Virus record (IMG/VR): IMGVR_UViG_3300006051_000001
Location: 124,001-188,000 of that record
DNA length: 64,000 nt
Reading direction: 5' to 3' (one strand)
From: a virus
Positions 1-7,814 of this stretch are shown piece after piece. The notes below the pieces were generated by a model, which had not been told where the DNA came from, did no database searches, and saw nothing but the letters and a program-made list of their open reading frames with translations. Every line of letters starts with the position of its first letter. Position 1 is the first letter of the stretch. A program made the translations under genes and the position numbers.

Positions 1-2
1 GC

Positions 3-71
3 ATTAACTCAAAAGAAGCAAACCACTGGGCAGCGAAAGCTGACGAAGCTGAGAAAGCCCTGGGTCTGTAA
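3..71 (+). CDS. C-terminal end of an upstream gene (partial)
   Basis: An open frame enters from the left edge and stops with TAA at 69-71, giving 22 visible residues ending in ALGL. The visible part is Ala/Lys/Glu-rich and looks helical. The gene starts before the window, so nothing can be said about its function. It is followed after 19 nt by a small membrane-protein gene on the same strand. Confidence 0.5.
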   Translation: MNSKEANHWAAKADEAEKALGL

Positions 72-90
72 CCCAGAAGGATGCAACAAG

Positions 91-261
91 ATGAACTTTA
101 AACTCATCGTTACGACAGTCTCATTAACTGCCGCTGGAATAGCGGCTTCTTATGCTGCGTACCGAATAGTGAAGAAGTCCCGTGAGGAAGGTACTCCAGT
201 CCTCACGGTTATTGTGCAAGCCTACAACACCACCGTTGATGAAATCCGCAACAAGATCTAA
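91..261 (+). CDS. small single-pass membrane protein (56 aa)
   Basis: ATG at 91 follows the purine-rich stretch GAAGGATG. The product is 56 residues. Residues 4-24 form one hydrophobic segment (LIVTTVSLTAAGIAAS then YAAYRIV) followed by the basic stretch KKSREE, so the bulk probably lies in the cytoplasm. It is one of several tiny membrane proteins in the accessory clusters (compare 32856, 33204, 35462, 35886). I do not recognise a family. The gene is 26 nt upstream of the next reading frame and probably cotranscribed with it. Confidence 0.6.
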   Translation: MNFKLIVTTVSLTAAGIAASYAAYRIVKKSREEGTPVLTVIVQAYNTTVDEIRNKI

Positions 262-271
262 ATACCCTAAC

Positions 272-284
272 GACCGAGGAGGTC
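272..284 (+). promoter_or_regulatory. RBS hairpin, GNGGA class (copy 1)
   Basis: GACC (272-275) and GGTC (281-284) close the pentaloop GAGGA (276-280), which is the Shine-Dalgarno sequence. The ATG at 288 lies 3 nt after the stem. Confidence 0.7.
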
Positions 285-287
285 AAC

Positions 288-542
288 ATGAACACTGCAT
301 TCCACGAACAAGCAATCATCAAACTGAACAGCCGCTACATGGCTCTGCGTGATCGACTGAAGCTGATGGCTATCCAGCCTTGCGCTTGGCCAGTTGCTCA
401 AGACCCGCTGTTCCAACGCTTCACTGATTTGATGCTGGATACTGATCCTACTCCTGACAACATCGAGCAGATCACTTCCGGCATCAATAAACTGATTCTG
501 GTTATCGACGACGAAGTCGATGTCCTTGCTCTAGCTGATTAA
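288..542 (+). CDS. small hypothetical protein (84 aa)
   Basis: ATG at 288 sits 3 nt after a hairpin-embedded Shine-Dalgarno. The 84-residue product appears helical and soluble, with an acidic C-terminus (VIDDEVDVLALAD). No known motif is visible. It belongs to the forward run of small genes before the helicase and ends before a GC-rich hairpin at 554-571. The function is unknown; position and RBS type suggest an accessory, possibly early, phage protein. Confidence 0.75.
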   Translation: MNTAFHEQAIIKLNSRYMALRDRLKLMAIQPCAWPVAQDPLFQRFTDLMLDTDPTPDNIEQITSGINKLILVIDDEVDVLALAD

Positions 543-553
543 CTTAAACCCCC

Positions 554-571
554 GGCGGGAATGTTCCCGCC
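554..571 (+). terminator. GC-rich hairpin, attenuator or weak terminator
   Basis: GGCGGG and CCCGCC pair around AATGTT, right after the stop codon at 542. No T-run follows, but the tail AACCCCTTTCTTA closely matches the tail after a similar hairpin at 12842-12860, so the two are probably one element class. Confidence 0.5.
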
Positions 572-589
572 AACCCCTTTCTTATAAAC

Positions 590-602
590 GTCCGTGGAGG
601 AC
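590..602 (+). promoter_or_regulatory. RBS hairpin, GNGGA class (copy 2, GTCC stem)
   Basis: GTCC (590-593) and GGAC (599-602) close GTGGA (594-598). Compared with the common GACC/GGTC stem, the A-T pair at position 2 has become T-A, a compensatory change. ATG follows at 607. Confidence 0.7.
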
Positions 603-606
603 TAGC

Positions 607-1140
607 ATGAAAAACCGTAACTTTATTACTAAGACCCCAATCAACACCAAGCGTCTGGTAACTGTTCTTGATGACACCTTCGGGATGGTCGGCTACAGTG
701 TCGAGCGCAACATCGGCGATGCATTCGTGTACATCAAGGAACACGATTACTTCGTCCGCTTCAACTTCTTCACCGCTGACTACAAGGACTACGCCACAGC
801 GGCGCAGTACTTGGAGCTTCCCGTAATTACTAACTATCTGTACAACGATTATGTACAGCGGTTGGAATACGAGCAAGCAGTCAGCAATGCGCTCAGAGGT
901 GCCATCAGCGAAGTCCAAATGGATCAGCTGCGTGTGTGTCTCGATAAGCTCGATAAGAACTTCGCTGGCGCTGACTTCGACGACTACGATCAAGTAGTCG
1001 AAAGCATCTACGCTATCAAGCGTCTGGCTGTAGTTGACTCAGTCGTTGGTGTGGGCGAAGCCTTCATCGATGATCGCAGCACTTACAACCCGGCTGTTCA
1101 CTATTCGCTGAAAGTGATCCTGAGCTCCCGCCACTACTAA
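607..1140 (+). CDS. hypothetical protein (177 aa)
   Basis: ATG at 607 is 4 nt after hairpin copy 2. The product has 177 residues with no membrane segment or signal peptide and is rich in Tyr, Asp and Val. The N-terminus is basic (NRNFITKTPINTKR) and the middle is acidic (FAGADFDDYDQVVE). I do not recognise a family. A long reverse frame over 544-993 is a shadow of this gene. A strong terminator follows at 1151. Confidence 0.8.
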   Translation: MKNRNFITKTPINTKRLVTVLDDTFGMVGYSVERNIGDAFVYIKEHDYFVRFNFFTADYKDYATAAQYLELPVITNYLYNDYVQRLEYEQAVSNALRGAISEVQMDQLRVCLDKLDKNFAGADFDDYDQVVESIYAIKRLAVVDSVVGVGEAFIDDRSTYNPAVHYSLKVILSSRHY

Positions 1141-1150
1141 CCCGCAGCAA

Positions 1151-1181
1151 GAGAGCAGCTAACCCTGCTCTCTTTTTTTTT
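1151..1181 (+). terminator. intrinsic terminator
   Basis: GAGAGCAG (1151-1158) pairs with CTGCTCTC (1165-1172) and runs directly into nine T's. Unlike most other terminators here, its T-run abuts the stem. Confidence 0.9.
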
Positions 1182-1203
1182 ACCCTAAAAAAGGAATACC
1201 CCG

Positions 1204-1860
1204 ATGTTCGAACAAACCGAATCGCGTCAACTGACTGAAGCTCAGAAGAAAGACATTCAGAAGAAGTACGAGCAAGGTCTGAATCAGGACAAGGTCAAGA
1301 GCGCCCTGCACTCTGTCGACATGTCTCTGGGCATCTTCGGCGGCGGTAGCAAGATCTCCCTGATGGAGCGTCCAATCAGCCGTTTCGTCTTCCACGCAAT
1401 CTTCTCCAGCCCGAAGGTCGAATCGTTCTTCCGTCGCTGCCACGAAGCCGATACTTTCATCACGGCCGAAGAGTTCGCCGAGTTCGAAAAGATCTGCCAA
1501 GAGATCACCGTCAAGATCTCCAAGACCTCCATCGAACAGATCTTCCTGTCGGCCGCCAAGCTGCCGCACACCAATGTTGATCTGTGGGTGATCGAAGCTG
1601 ACTGGCGTGACCTGACTGCCCGCATCACCTGGACTCCAGAAATGGAAGAAGCGATCGAGCAGCAAATGGGCGGTATCTTCAACCACCTCGAGCGTCTGCG
1701 CGTACTCACCAGCCGTGACGTTCAGTACTCGACTCTGGCCGACGTACTGACCGGTGAAGCTGCCTCTGAAGCTCGTGGTAACGAAGCGCTGATGGAAGCA
1801 TCCTGCGCCCTGCTGCGTCAGTACATGCTCTCCATGCCGATGCAACAACATATCGGCTAA
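1204..1860 (+). CDS. hypothetical protein (218 aa), likely well expressed
   Basis: ATG at 1204 is preceded by AAGGAA. The product is 218 residues, largely helical and soluble, with a charged N-terminus (LTEAQKKDIQKKYEQGLNQ) and a glycine patch IFGGGSK near residue 45. Codon choice is biased to C-ending codons (ATC, AAG, CTG) like the capsid gene, which suggests high expression. It lies between two strong terminators (1151 and 1867) and so forms its own transcription unit or the end of one. I recognise no domain. Reverse frames across it are shadows. Confidence 0.85.
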   Translation: MFEQTESRQLTEAQKKDIQKKYEQGLNQDKVKSALHSVDMSLGIFGGGSKISLMERPISRFVFHAIFSSPKVESFFRRCHEADTFITAEEFAEFEKICQEITVKISKTSIEQIFLSAAKLPHTNVDLWVIEADWRDLTARITWTPEMEEAIEQQMGGIFNHLERLRVLTSRDVQYSTLADVLTGEAASEARGNEALMEASCALLRQYMLSMPMQQHIG

Positions 1861-1866
1861 ACGACT

Positions 1867-1905
1867 GGCGCTCCTTCGGGGGCGCCGCTCCACTTTCTTT
1901 TTTTT
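1867..1905 (+). terminator. terminator, UUCG hairpin with separated T-run
   Basis: GGCGCTCC (1867-1874), TTCG, GGGGCGCC (1879-1886) form an 8-bp stem. The T8 run (1898-1905) comes 11 nt after the stem rather than directly, a pattern seen repeatedly in this window. Confidence 0.8.
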
Positions 1906-1920
1906 ATCTGGAGATTGGAT

Positions 1921-2376
1921 ATGAATGGGTTAAGACCTACCGTCCGTAATGTCTTCTTCTACATGGCAGTTATTCTTCTTGTACTCGCTGCATTGAAGTG
2001 CGGCGCTGTCTACAGTAAGTACGGTATTGAAGAACCGCGTGAGGTTAAGCTGACTGAAGCTTGGTCGTACCTAAGTGGCAATAAGCAATCCATGTCCGAA
2101 CATTGGAAGGGCTATTTCATTGACGTGAAGTCAGGTAAGAGTTTCGAGCGTGAACTCGAAGGGCGTCTTTATAACCAGTTCCGTAACAACGGCCCTATCA
2201 CGATGACAGTGAACTTGCCGCGAGAATACTGGGCTGCGCCCGGCGACAGTGTTGAGAACCGTGAGGAGGCTATTTCCTTCTTCGGTAAGTGGATTCTGTG
2301 GATCGTGATAGGGTTCCTACTCCTCAAGTGGTGGTTAGGTACTTGGGGCGAATGGGGAGACAAATACAACTATTGA
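1921..2376 (+). CDS. two-TM membrane protein (151 aa), paralogue of the 3172 gene
   Basis: ATG at 1921 is preceded by GGAG 7 nt upstream; an in-frame TTG at 1915 is less likely. One hydrophobic segment lies near the N-terminus (VFFYMAVILLVLAALKCGAV), one near the C-terminus (WILWIVIGFLLLKWW), with a loop of about 90 residues between. It aligns with the product of 3172-3633 over its whole length: PREV then W, S..E...GYF.D, SG..FE, and the WGE ending. The two genes are therefore diverged duplicates in one cluster. Function unknown; an inner-membrane role is inferred from topology only. Confidence 0.8.
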   Translation: MNGLRPTVRNVFFYMAVILLVLAALKCGAVYSKYGIEEPREVKLTEAWSYLSGNKQSMSEHWKGYFIDVKSGKSFERELEGRLYNQFRNNGPITMTVNLPREYWAAPGDSVENREEAISFFGKWILWIVIGFLLLKWWLGTWGEWGDKYNY

Positions 2377-2403
2377 TGCTATGCCCACCTTGAGGATAGC
2401 ATC
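2375..2403 (+). promoter_or_regulatory. hairpin presenting the SD between two genes
   Basis: GATGCTAT (2375-2382) pairs perfectly with ATAGCATC (2396-2403), leaving a 13-nt loop that ends in the Shine-Dalgarno GAGG. The 5' arm starts inside the TGA stop of the upstream gene and the 3' arm touches the ATG at 2404. Confidence 0.55.
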
Positions 2404-2850
2404 ATGGCATCAAAAGAAAGACTGTTTGGTAATCTGGACACGCGTGAATTAGCACGTCAGGACTATCTCCTATTAGGAGACTTCTGGCGTCAAGACAAAG
2501 AGCTGGGACACATCGTTGCAAAGAAAGGCTTTCGTACCAACTACGCAAGTATCGATATCTTGCTGAAGACTGGTTTGATTTTCTTCTATGCCTTCTTGGC
2601 AAGTTACGGGGATCAGTCTGCAACCATCCACGACTGGCTGTATAGCGGCTATGGCATCGAACGTGCTAACGGCAGTATCTACTATCCTACCCGTAGAGAA
2701 TGCGATGAGATCTTCCACAGAGCCTTGCTGGATGAGGGTGTGGGACCTATCAGAGCGATGTTGTTCTACATCGGTGTAAGGTTGGGCGGCGCTTCGCATT
2801 ATTCACATGAACCAGTTACGTTTGTGCCTCAGGCTGTAATCGAGGCGTAG
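2404..2850 (+). CDS. DUF1353-like protein (148 aa)
   Basis: The central part matches the DUF1353 pattern: a TNYAS stretch, then SATIHDWLY (residues about 76-84) with its conserved His-Asp, then TRRECDEIF, and a helical end containing IGVRLGG. DUF1353 proteins are common in tailed phages; their biochemical role is not established. The length is typical. The start is set by the GAGG in the hairpin loop at 2375-2403. It lies between the two paralogous membrane-protein genes in the same forward cluster. Confidence 0.8.
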   Translation: MASKERLFGNLDTRELARQDYLLLGDFWRQDKELGHIVAKKGFRTNYASIDILLKTGLIFFYAFLASYGDQSATIHDWLYSGYGIERANGSIYYPTRRECDEIFHRALLDEGVGPIRAMLFYIGVRLGGASHYSHEPVTFVPQAVIEA

Positions 2851-2871
2851 TAGATTAATAGAAGGGCGACC

Positions 2872-3162
2872 ATGGAACGATTTCATCGTAAGAAAGAAGC
2901 AGAAGCGAGAGGATTCTACTTTCTAGATCATGAATGTACCGGTAAGGTTTACACCGGGAAGTCCATGAACATCATGAAAGAAGTATTGGCCATCAGAGCG
3001 GCCTTGAGAGTCGGGAACTGTAAATGCAAGAAGCTTCAGAAGCTCTTCAATTCAGATCCTGAGTTTGATGTGCGGTTTGTATTAACGAAGGCAATGCCTG
3101 ACGCTGCGCTACTCGAGAAAGAGTTCCGTAAAGGTAAGCCCAAACATCTATTGATCAACTGA
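2872..3162 (+). CDS. GIY-YIG-like domain protein (96 aa)
   Basis: The 96-residue product has the GIY-YIG nuclease outline: GFY at 14-16, GKVYTG at 24-29, S.NI at 31-34, KKLQKLFN at about 53-60 and a glutamate-containing LLEKEF at 80-85. The arginine normally found in the helix after the YIG strand is not obvious (MKEVLAIRAALR offers only later arginines), and YTG replaces YIG. It may be a small active nuclease, a degenerate one, or a DNA-binding derivative. The SD is probably AAGGGCG before the ATG. It lies 9 nt before the next gene. Confidence 0.6.
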   Translation: MERFHRKKEAEARGFYFLDHECTGKVYTGKSMNIMKEVLAIRAALRVGNCKCKKLQKLFNSDPEFDVRFVLTKAMPDAALLEKEFRKGKPKHLLIN

Positions 3163-3171
3163 GGTAAAGAC

Positions 3172-3633
3172 ATGAAGTCTATCTGGACTGTATTCAAACC
3201 GTGGAATCTTCCGTGGCTACTCATCACCATCGGGTTGGCGTTTACGTCGTACCACTATTACGGTGAGTATTCAGCTTACCGTAATAAGGCGCCTCGTGAA
3301 GTCGTTCTCCTCGATACGTGGAGTGAAATGCGCGGATCGAAACACAGCGTACATGAGGAGTTCGTTGGATACTTCCGCGATAACCTCACGGGTGCTGGTT
3401 TCGAGTATCCGGTAAGTGGTGGTCTTCACAAGTCGTTCTCCAAGACACTGAAGGCGATGCCTCTGAAGTTTCCGTTGGCGGAGCGCGACCTGAAGTTAGG
3501 GCAGCATAAAGACTGGATGATGTTCGTCTTCCTGATTGCCGGCATTGTGTCGTTGGTATCGCTGGTAGTACGTGTCGGTATCTGGGGCGAATCGATCAGC
3601 AAGAAGTCGTACGAGAAACACAAGAAAGAATAG
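3172..3633 (+). CDS. two-TM membrane protein (153 aa), paralogue of the 1921 gene
   Basis: ATG at 3172 follows GAGGT of the spacer. There are two hydrophobic segments, residues about 14-28 (LPWLLITIGLAFTSY) and about 115-135 (WMMFVFLIAGIVSLVSLVV), and a basic C-terminus (KKSYEKHKKE). It shares the loop motifs PREVVLLDTW, GYFRDNLTG and the WGES ending with the 1921 gene. It is last in the cluster and is followed by a bidirectional terminator shared with the convergent helicase gene. Function unknown. Confidence 0.8.
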   Translation: MKSIWTVFKPWNLPWLLITIGLAFTSYHYYGEYSAYRNKAPREVVLLDTWSEMRGSKHSVHEEFVGYFRDNLTGAGFEYPVSGGLHKSFSKTLKAMPLKFPLAERDLKLGQHKDWMMFVFLIAGIVSLVSLVVRVGIWGESISKKSYEKHKKE

Positions 3634-3640
3634 TACGCGA

Positions 3641-3670
3641 CATAAGGCCCGGCGTGAGCCGGGCTTTATG
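3641..3670. terminator. bidirectional terminator, CATAA/TTATG class
   Basis: A 13-bp stem from CATAAGGCCCGGC (3641-3653) to GCCGGGCTTTATG (3658-3670) with loop GTGA lies between convergent genes. It is followed by CTGTTCG. The same symmetric CATAA...TTATG arms recur at 16570, 17098, 40623 and 46510. Confidence 0.8.
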
Positions 3671-3677
3671 CTGTTCG

Positions 3678-6600
3678 TTACTTGATGCTGCGTTCCATCC
3701 ACAACAGCAGAGCGATGATCGTGTCCTTAGCGATCGAGTCTGGATGAGGTAGGCTCTCCACGAAGACTTGACAAACTCCCTGGTGATACCACTTATCGTA
3801 GAAATCCATGTACAGGGGATTGTCGTAATCGTAGATAGCGTCACTGAAAGCAGAGCCATCCGAGTGATCCAACCAAGTGAACCAGTAGTCCTGCTCATAC
3901 ATCGGAAGGAGCTGCTCGATCAACTTAACTGCCTGTAGGATCTCAGCTTGTGTCAATGCCTTGATCGTATCAGGAGCCTTCACTGGGATTTCACGACGGT
4001 TAATCCAAATGTCGAACTCACGTTTCTCCACCTTTTCGGTGAAGACCATGTGGCCACCGATAGAGTGAGTAGGCTTCAGATCAGTGATAGGGGTTGGGAT
4101 TTTGTTGAAGTCGGCGATAGCCTTCTCCCCCAGCTCCTTTACCTTATCCGCATCATCTTCATTGATCGCCGCGATGATCTTCGGCTTCACATCCTTGTAG
4201 ATCGATTGAACCGCGTCGTTCATGGCTTTCAGTTGACCATGGTACTTATCGCACATCCGACTAGCGTCATTCACAGCGCTACTGACAGCAGATACCGATC
4301 CCAAGAACTTACCGTTCACCGACAGTTCTTGAGCGATGCCACCACTTGATACCGTGGTATTGAAAGTCTGTTCCGACAACCATTTACTGTTGCCGAAGTA
4401 TTCTTTCAGGTATCTGTCGAGGCCTGTCGCATCGAGATGGTTGTGCTTTTCTTTAATGACGGCCTTGTTCTTGGCTTCATCCATCTTCTTCTTTGGATCG
4501 CCGACGATCAGACTTTTAATGCTCTTCAGCATGTCGGAGAAACTTTCAAAGGAAGGTGGAATAACCTTGATCTGCACAGAGTAACCATGCAGAGCCTGCT
4601 TGATATCGACAGGCACGCAACGAACGATGTTCTTGCTGACTTCGCCTTGAGTCTTGTACTCGCCAGACAATCCATTGACTGGGTTGTAGTTCGCCATCCA
4701 ACCATCTTTGACGTCAGGTTTGATCGTGTACAGGAATACCTGCAACGAATGAACATCAGCGAGTGTCAGAGGTTCGTTCGACTCGATCTCGATACGACGG
4801 CCAGTGAACTTGTAGCGGTTGAGTTTGAACTTCTTCTCGATAGCCGAGGAGATACCCAACATCACCGCTGCATCTTTATCGTCAGATGCGTAGAGCCATT
4901 CATTAGACTCGCACTTATCCCAACGAACGATCTCACCGCTACGCTGGAAGCCAGGCATCAACTCACCTTGCTTGAACGCAGAACCATGGTACAGATAGTT
5001 CGGCAGATCCACTTCTGGTTCTTCACGCATGGAGTGCGGCGCAACGGTGTCGCTCACTTCGCGGCTATAAGCAGCCGACTGAGAGTTCCAGCCTTCGCCA
5101 CCACCACGATGCATGTCGCCTTGGAAGACACCAAGCAGATCAGCAACGAACCCAGCCAGATCAGACATGAAGTCGAACACTTCCAGAGACAGAGTCTCAG
5201 TGTCCACGTTCTTGATGCCGAGGATAGATGCGGTCATTTCAGCCGACCACGTCAGGATGTCGTTACTGCGAGTGGAGATGTTTGGAGCATCGCCAGTATC
5301 CAGCAAGAAATCGAAGACGAATACTTCACTGTCTTGACCCAAGCGGGCAGCACGAGCGATTGTCTGTGTGCGAATCGCATCACGGAACGGTTGGTTCAAC
5401 ATCAGGATGGTGTTGGCTACTGTCAACGGAACGGCAGTTGACAGACTCTGGAACGTAGCCACCAGAGGATTGAGATCCTCATCCTTGTAGTACTTGGCCA
5501 CGATGGTTGGTAAGTCCTTGTTGGTCTCACCGTAAACCTTCGCTGGGGTATACCCATCGTGGTACAGTTTGTCGGCAGCAGCTTCCAGCACTTCAACGTA
5601 ACTGGTGAAGACCAGCGTCTTCTTCTTAGCCGCATCGATATACTTCTCAAGATCGATGTGTGCCAGCATGTCCAGGTGGCATGCACTGCGAGCCTTACCA
5701 AGCACCCCGCCGAGTGCTTCACCCATGATCTTCAACTTGACATATTTAACAACGCTGCGGGCACCTTTGAACTCAGCTTTCAGAGAACCATTCAGCTGCG
5801 GCATGATGGTCTTCAGCTCGTACCGATTACAGAGCTGAGCCTCAGCCTTCATGGTCATCGGATCAAATCCGCCAGATACAGTTGCAAAAGCAGATCGATA
5901 AGCATTGAACTCACGACGATCAAGATCAGTACGAAGAGTCTTCTCAAATTCATTGAGACCTTCCTTGTACTTATCTTCGTAGAACTTCCGGTTCTTCTCG
6001 TAGTAGTCCCTGCGTTCATCAATGAACTTACGCATCCGAGCGCCGATGGCTTCCAACGTATAGTCGTTACCATTAGGCATCTTCACCATGACCTGTTCCA
6101 CAGTCACCACTGTGTCTACCACGTCCTGTTTAGGAACGTGATACTTCAGGTGACCGATACGGTTACGGAGAATGTCGTTTGCGCGCTTAGCATCCTTGCC
6201 GTAGATCTTACGGAAGGCTTCTTCGCAGTTGTCATCAAAGTACGGATCGACACACTTAAGGAAAGGAATACATTCCGATCCCATCGCTTGGATTGGTGTG
6301 CCAGACATCCAGAGGCAGTAAGCAATAGTCGGCATCTTACACATCTCGACCAAGAGCTGGGTGCGGTCGGCAGCAAGACGGTTGAAGTTGTGCGACTCGT
6401 CGACGATGATCATGGCGTCTTTGAAGTCACGAGGGTTGGCTTTAACGAAATCGAAGATCGTTTGGATCGACTCGTAGTGGCAAACGTAGAAGTGCTCGTC
6501 CAGCGTCGGGAGACGACCTTCAGTACTCACCCAGTAACGACGCTTGGTCATCATGATGTCTTGGATGGTATCTTTCCAAACACGCTCTGCGGCGTTCTTA

Positions 6601-7133
6601 GGAGTGAAGATGATAACCTTCGGCGCATGTAAGCATTCACTCAGCACGAGACTAGTGACGGTCTTGCCGGTGCCTGCGCCAGCATCCAGCAGATAACCTT
6701 TAAGCTTGTAAGCAGGAACCATACGCCCGTACAGTTGAGCGAACTCACGCTGGAATGGCTTCAGCGGGAATGGTACTTGCTTGTCCACAACGGACATGTC
6801 AGTGATCGACTTGACATCACGGTCAACATCACCGAGCCAAGTCTTCTCACGCAGTTCTTCAATGACCTTAGCCAGTACACGCTTCGGAGTACGGGTCTGC
6901 TTGTCATCGTACATCGTTTGACACATGTACAGGAAGTCGAACCCGAAGAAGTGACGCATCTTGAATTCACTACTACGGACGTTCTGGAACATGTGCTTGT
7001 AGAGGGCGCTGGTTCCCCAGATACGATACACGTCCTTAAAGAACAACATCGTACTGATACCTTCCACTACAATGAAATCACGGGTAGTGGTCACGTCCAC
7101 TAATCCTAGACGACGCCTTAATCCTGCTAACAT
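3678..7133 (-). CDS. SF2 (SNF2-like) helicase with long C-terminal extension (1151 aa)
   Basis: All core SF2 motifs are visible: Q/I region with Walker A AGAGTGKT (151-158), DESH (245-248), SGTP (277-280), TLVFTSY (506-512), VATFQSLSTAVPLTVANT (558 on) and motif VI QTIARAARLGQ (590-600). SNF2-like helicases translocate on double-stranded DNA using ATP. The remaining ~500 residues are unusual: LYHGSAF (714-720) and WLYASDDKDAAVMLG (746-760) resemble the ADP-ribosyltransferase-type fold, and from about 861 there is a charged helical region (DMLKSIKSLIVGDPKKK) of the kind seen in phage internal virion proteins. It may be packaged and injected, which is inference. GGGGAA precedes the ATG. It is the only gene in its reverse unit. 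Confidence 0.85.
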   Translation of the reverse strand: MLAGLRRRLGLVDVTTTRDFIVVEGISTMLFFKDVYRIWGTSALYKHMFQNVRSSEFKMRHFFGFDFLYMCQTMYDDKQTRTPKRVLAKVIEELREKTWLGDVDRDVKSITDMSVVDKQVPFPLKPFQREFAQLYGRMVPAYKLKGYLLDAGAGTGKTVTSLVLSECLHAPKVIIFTPKNAAERVWKDTIQDIMMTKRRYWVSTEGRLPTLDEHFYVCHYESIQTIFDFVKANPRDFKDAMIIVDESHNFNRLAADRTQLLVEMCKMPTIAYCLWMSGTPIQAMGSECIPFLKCVDPYFDDNCEEAFRKIYGKDAKRANDILRNRIGHLKYHVPKQDVVDTVVTVEQVMVKMPNGNDYTLEAIGARMRKFIDERRDYYEKNRKFYEDKYKEGLNEFEKTLRTDLDRREFNAYRSAFATVSGGFDPMTMKAEAQLCNRYELKTIMPQLNGSLKAEFKGARSVVKYVKLKIMGEALGGVLGKARSACHLDMLAHIDLEKYIDAAKKKTLVFTSYVEVLEAAADKLYHDGYTPAKVYGETNKDLPTIVAKYYKDEDLNPLVATFQSLSTAVPLTVANTILMLNQPFRDAIRTQTIARAARLGQDSEVFVFDFLLDTGDAPNISTRSNDILTWSAEMTASILGIKNVDTETLSLEVFDFMSDLAGFVADLLGVFQGDMHRGGGEGWNSQSAAYSREVSDTVAPHSMREEPEVDLPNYLYHGSAFKQGELMPGFQRSGEIVRWDKCESNEWLYASDDKDAAVMLGISSAIEKKFKLNRYKFTGRRIEIESNEPLTLADVHSLQVFLYTIKPDVKDGWMANYNPVNGLSGEYKTQGEVSKNIVRCVPVDIKQALHGYSVQIKVIPPSFESFSDMLKSIKSLIVGDPKKKMDEAKNKAVIKEKHNHLDATGLDRYLKEYFGNSKWLSEQTFNTTVSSGGIAQELSVNGKFLGSVSAVSSAVNDASRMCDKYHGQLKAMNDAVQSIYKDVKPKIIAAINEDDADKVKELGEKAIADFNKIPTPITDLKPTHSIGGHMVFTEKVEKREFDIWINRREIPVKAPDTIKALTQAEILQAVKLIEQLLPMYEQDYWFTWLDHSDGSAFSDAIYDYDNPLYMDFYDKWYHQGVCQVFVESLPHPDSIAKDTIIALLLWMERSIK

Positions 7134-7238
7134 GGTGTTCCCCGTACTTCAAATAATGGAAGGTAAATGACATAAAATGTGTTGCTGCTTACTGAACGGT
7201 TTTATAGGCACACATAATCAAAGTACATAACCGCAATC
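7134..7238. promoter_or_regulatory. divergent intergenic region, promoters likely for both sides
   Basis: This spacer separates the reverse helicase from the forward 7255 gene, so transcription must start here in both directions or be read in from outside. The stretch CACACATAATCAAAGTACAT (7210-7229) resembles the CACACAT...GTACA segment in the leaders at 11149 and 32403. No convincing sigma70 promoter pair was found. Confidence 0.35.
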
Positions 7239-7251
7239 GACTGAGGAAGTC
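7239..7251 (+). promoter_or_regulatory. RBS hairpin, GNGGA class (copy 3, GACT stem)
   Basis: GACT (7239-7242), GAGGA (7243-7247), AGTC (7248-7251); the fourth stem pair is T-A instead of C-G. ATG follows at 7255. Confidence 0.7.
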
Positions 7252-7254
7252 AGC

Positions 7255-7803
7255 ATGACCGAGCTTAAAGATCCGTACGTTTTGTTTGAAGCACTGGTAG
7301 CAATTTCTAAGGGCTGCACTAACGTAACTCAGGCCAAGAGTATCGCAGCACAAGCGCTTAAAGACTACAGCGCTGGTGATGTACGTTTGGCTGTGAAGTC
7401 TGGCGTAGACAAAGTGACTGGCGCGGTGTTCCAACCTGTTACTCCGGGAATGTATACGAAGCCTGGCCAGAACTTAACTAGCTACGTTCTGGACATTCCT
7501 TATAACGACGAATGCGAATACCGCTGCGTGTACGTCAGTTATCGTAACGGCGATTCCACTCGATTCATCCTTGAGACTCCTAAAGGCGTTGATACTAACG
7601 TACTCAAGAACGAACTCAAGGATGCTGGTCTCGGTTGGTATCTGCGTAACAATCCTGAATTCAAATACTGGATTCTGGATGATGTCGCTAAGACCAAGAT
7701 CGAAGCAGACTTCAAACCAACCACTCCGGTAATCACAATCCGCGAGTGGAACCACAATAAACGTTTCCGCCATGGCTACATTGTGGTGGGTAAACACTCA
7801 TGA
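7255..7803 (+). CDS. hypothetical protein (182 aa)
   Basis: ATG at 7255 follows hairpin copy 3. The first ~50 residues look helical (LFEALVAISKGCTNVTQAKS), the rest strand-rich with a basic tail ending RHGYIVVGKHS. No recognised motif, no membrane segment. Its stop codon overlaps an ATG of the next frame (ATGA at 7800), so the two genes are likely translationally coupled or at least cotranscribed. Confidence 0.8.
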   Translation: MTELKDPYVLFEALVAISKGCTNVTQAKSIAAQALKDYSAGDVRLAVKSGVDKVTGAVFQPVTPGMYTKPGQNLTSYVLDIPYNDECEYRCVYVSYRNGDSTRFILETPKGVDTNVLKNELKDAGLGWYLRNNPEFKYWILDDVAKTKIEADFKPTTPVITIREWNHNKRFRHGYIVVGKHS

Positions 7804-7814
7804 GGAACCCATCG

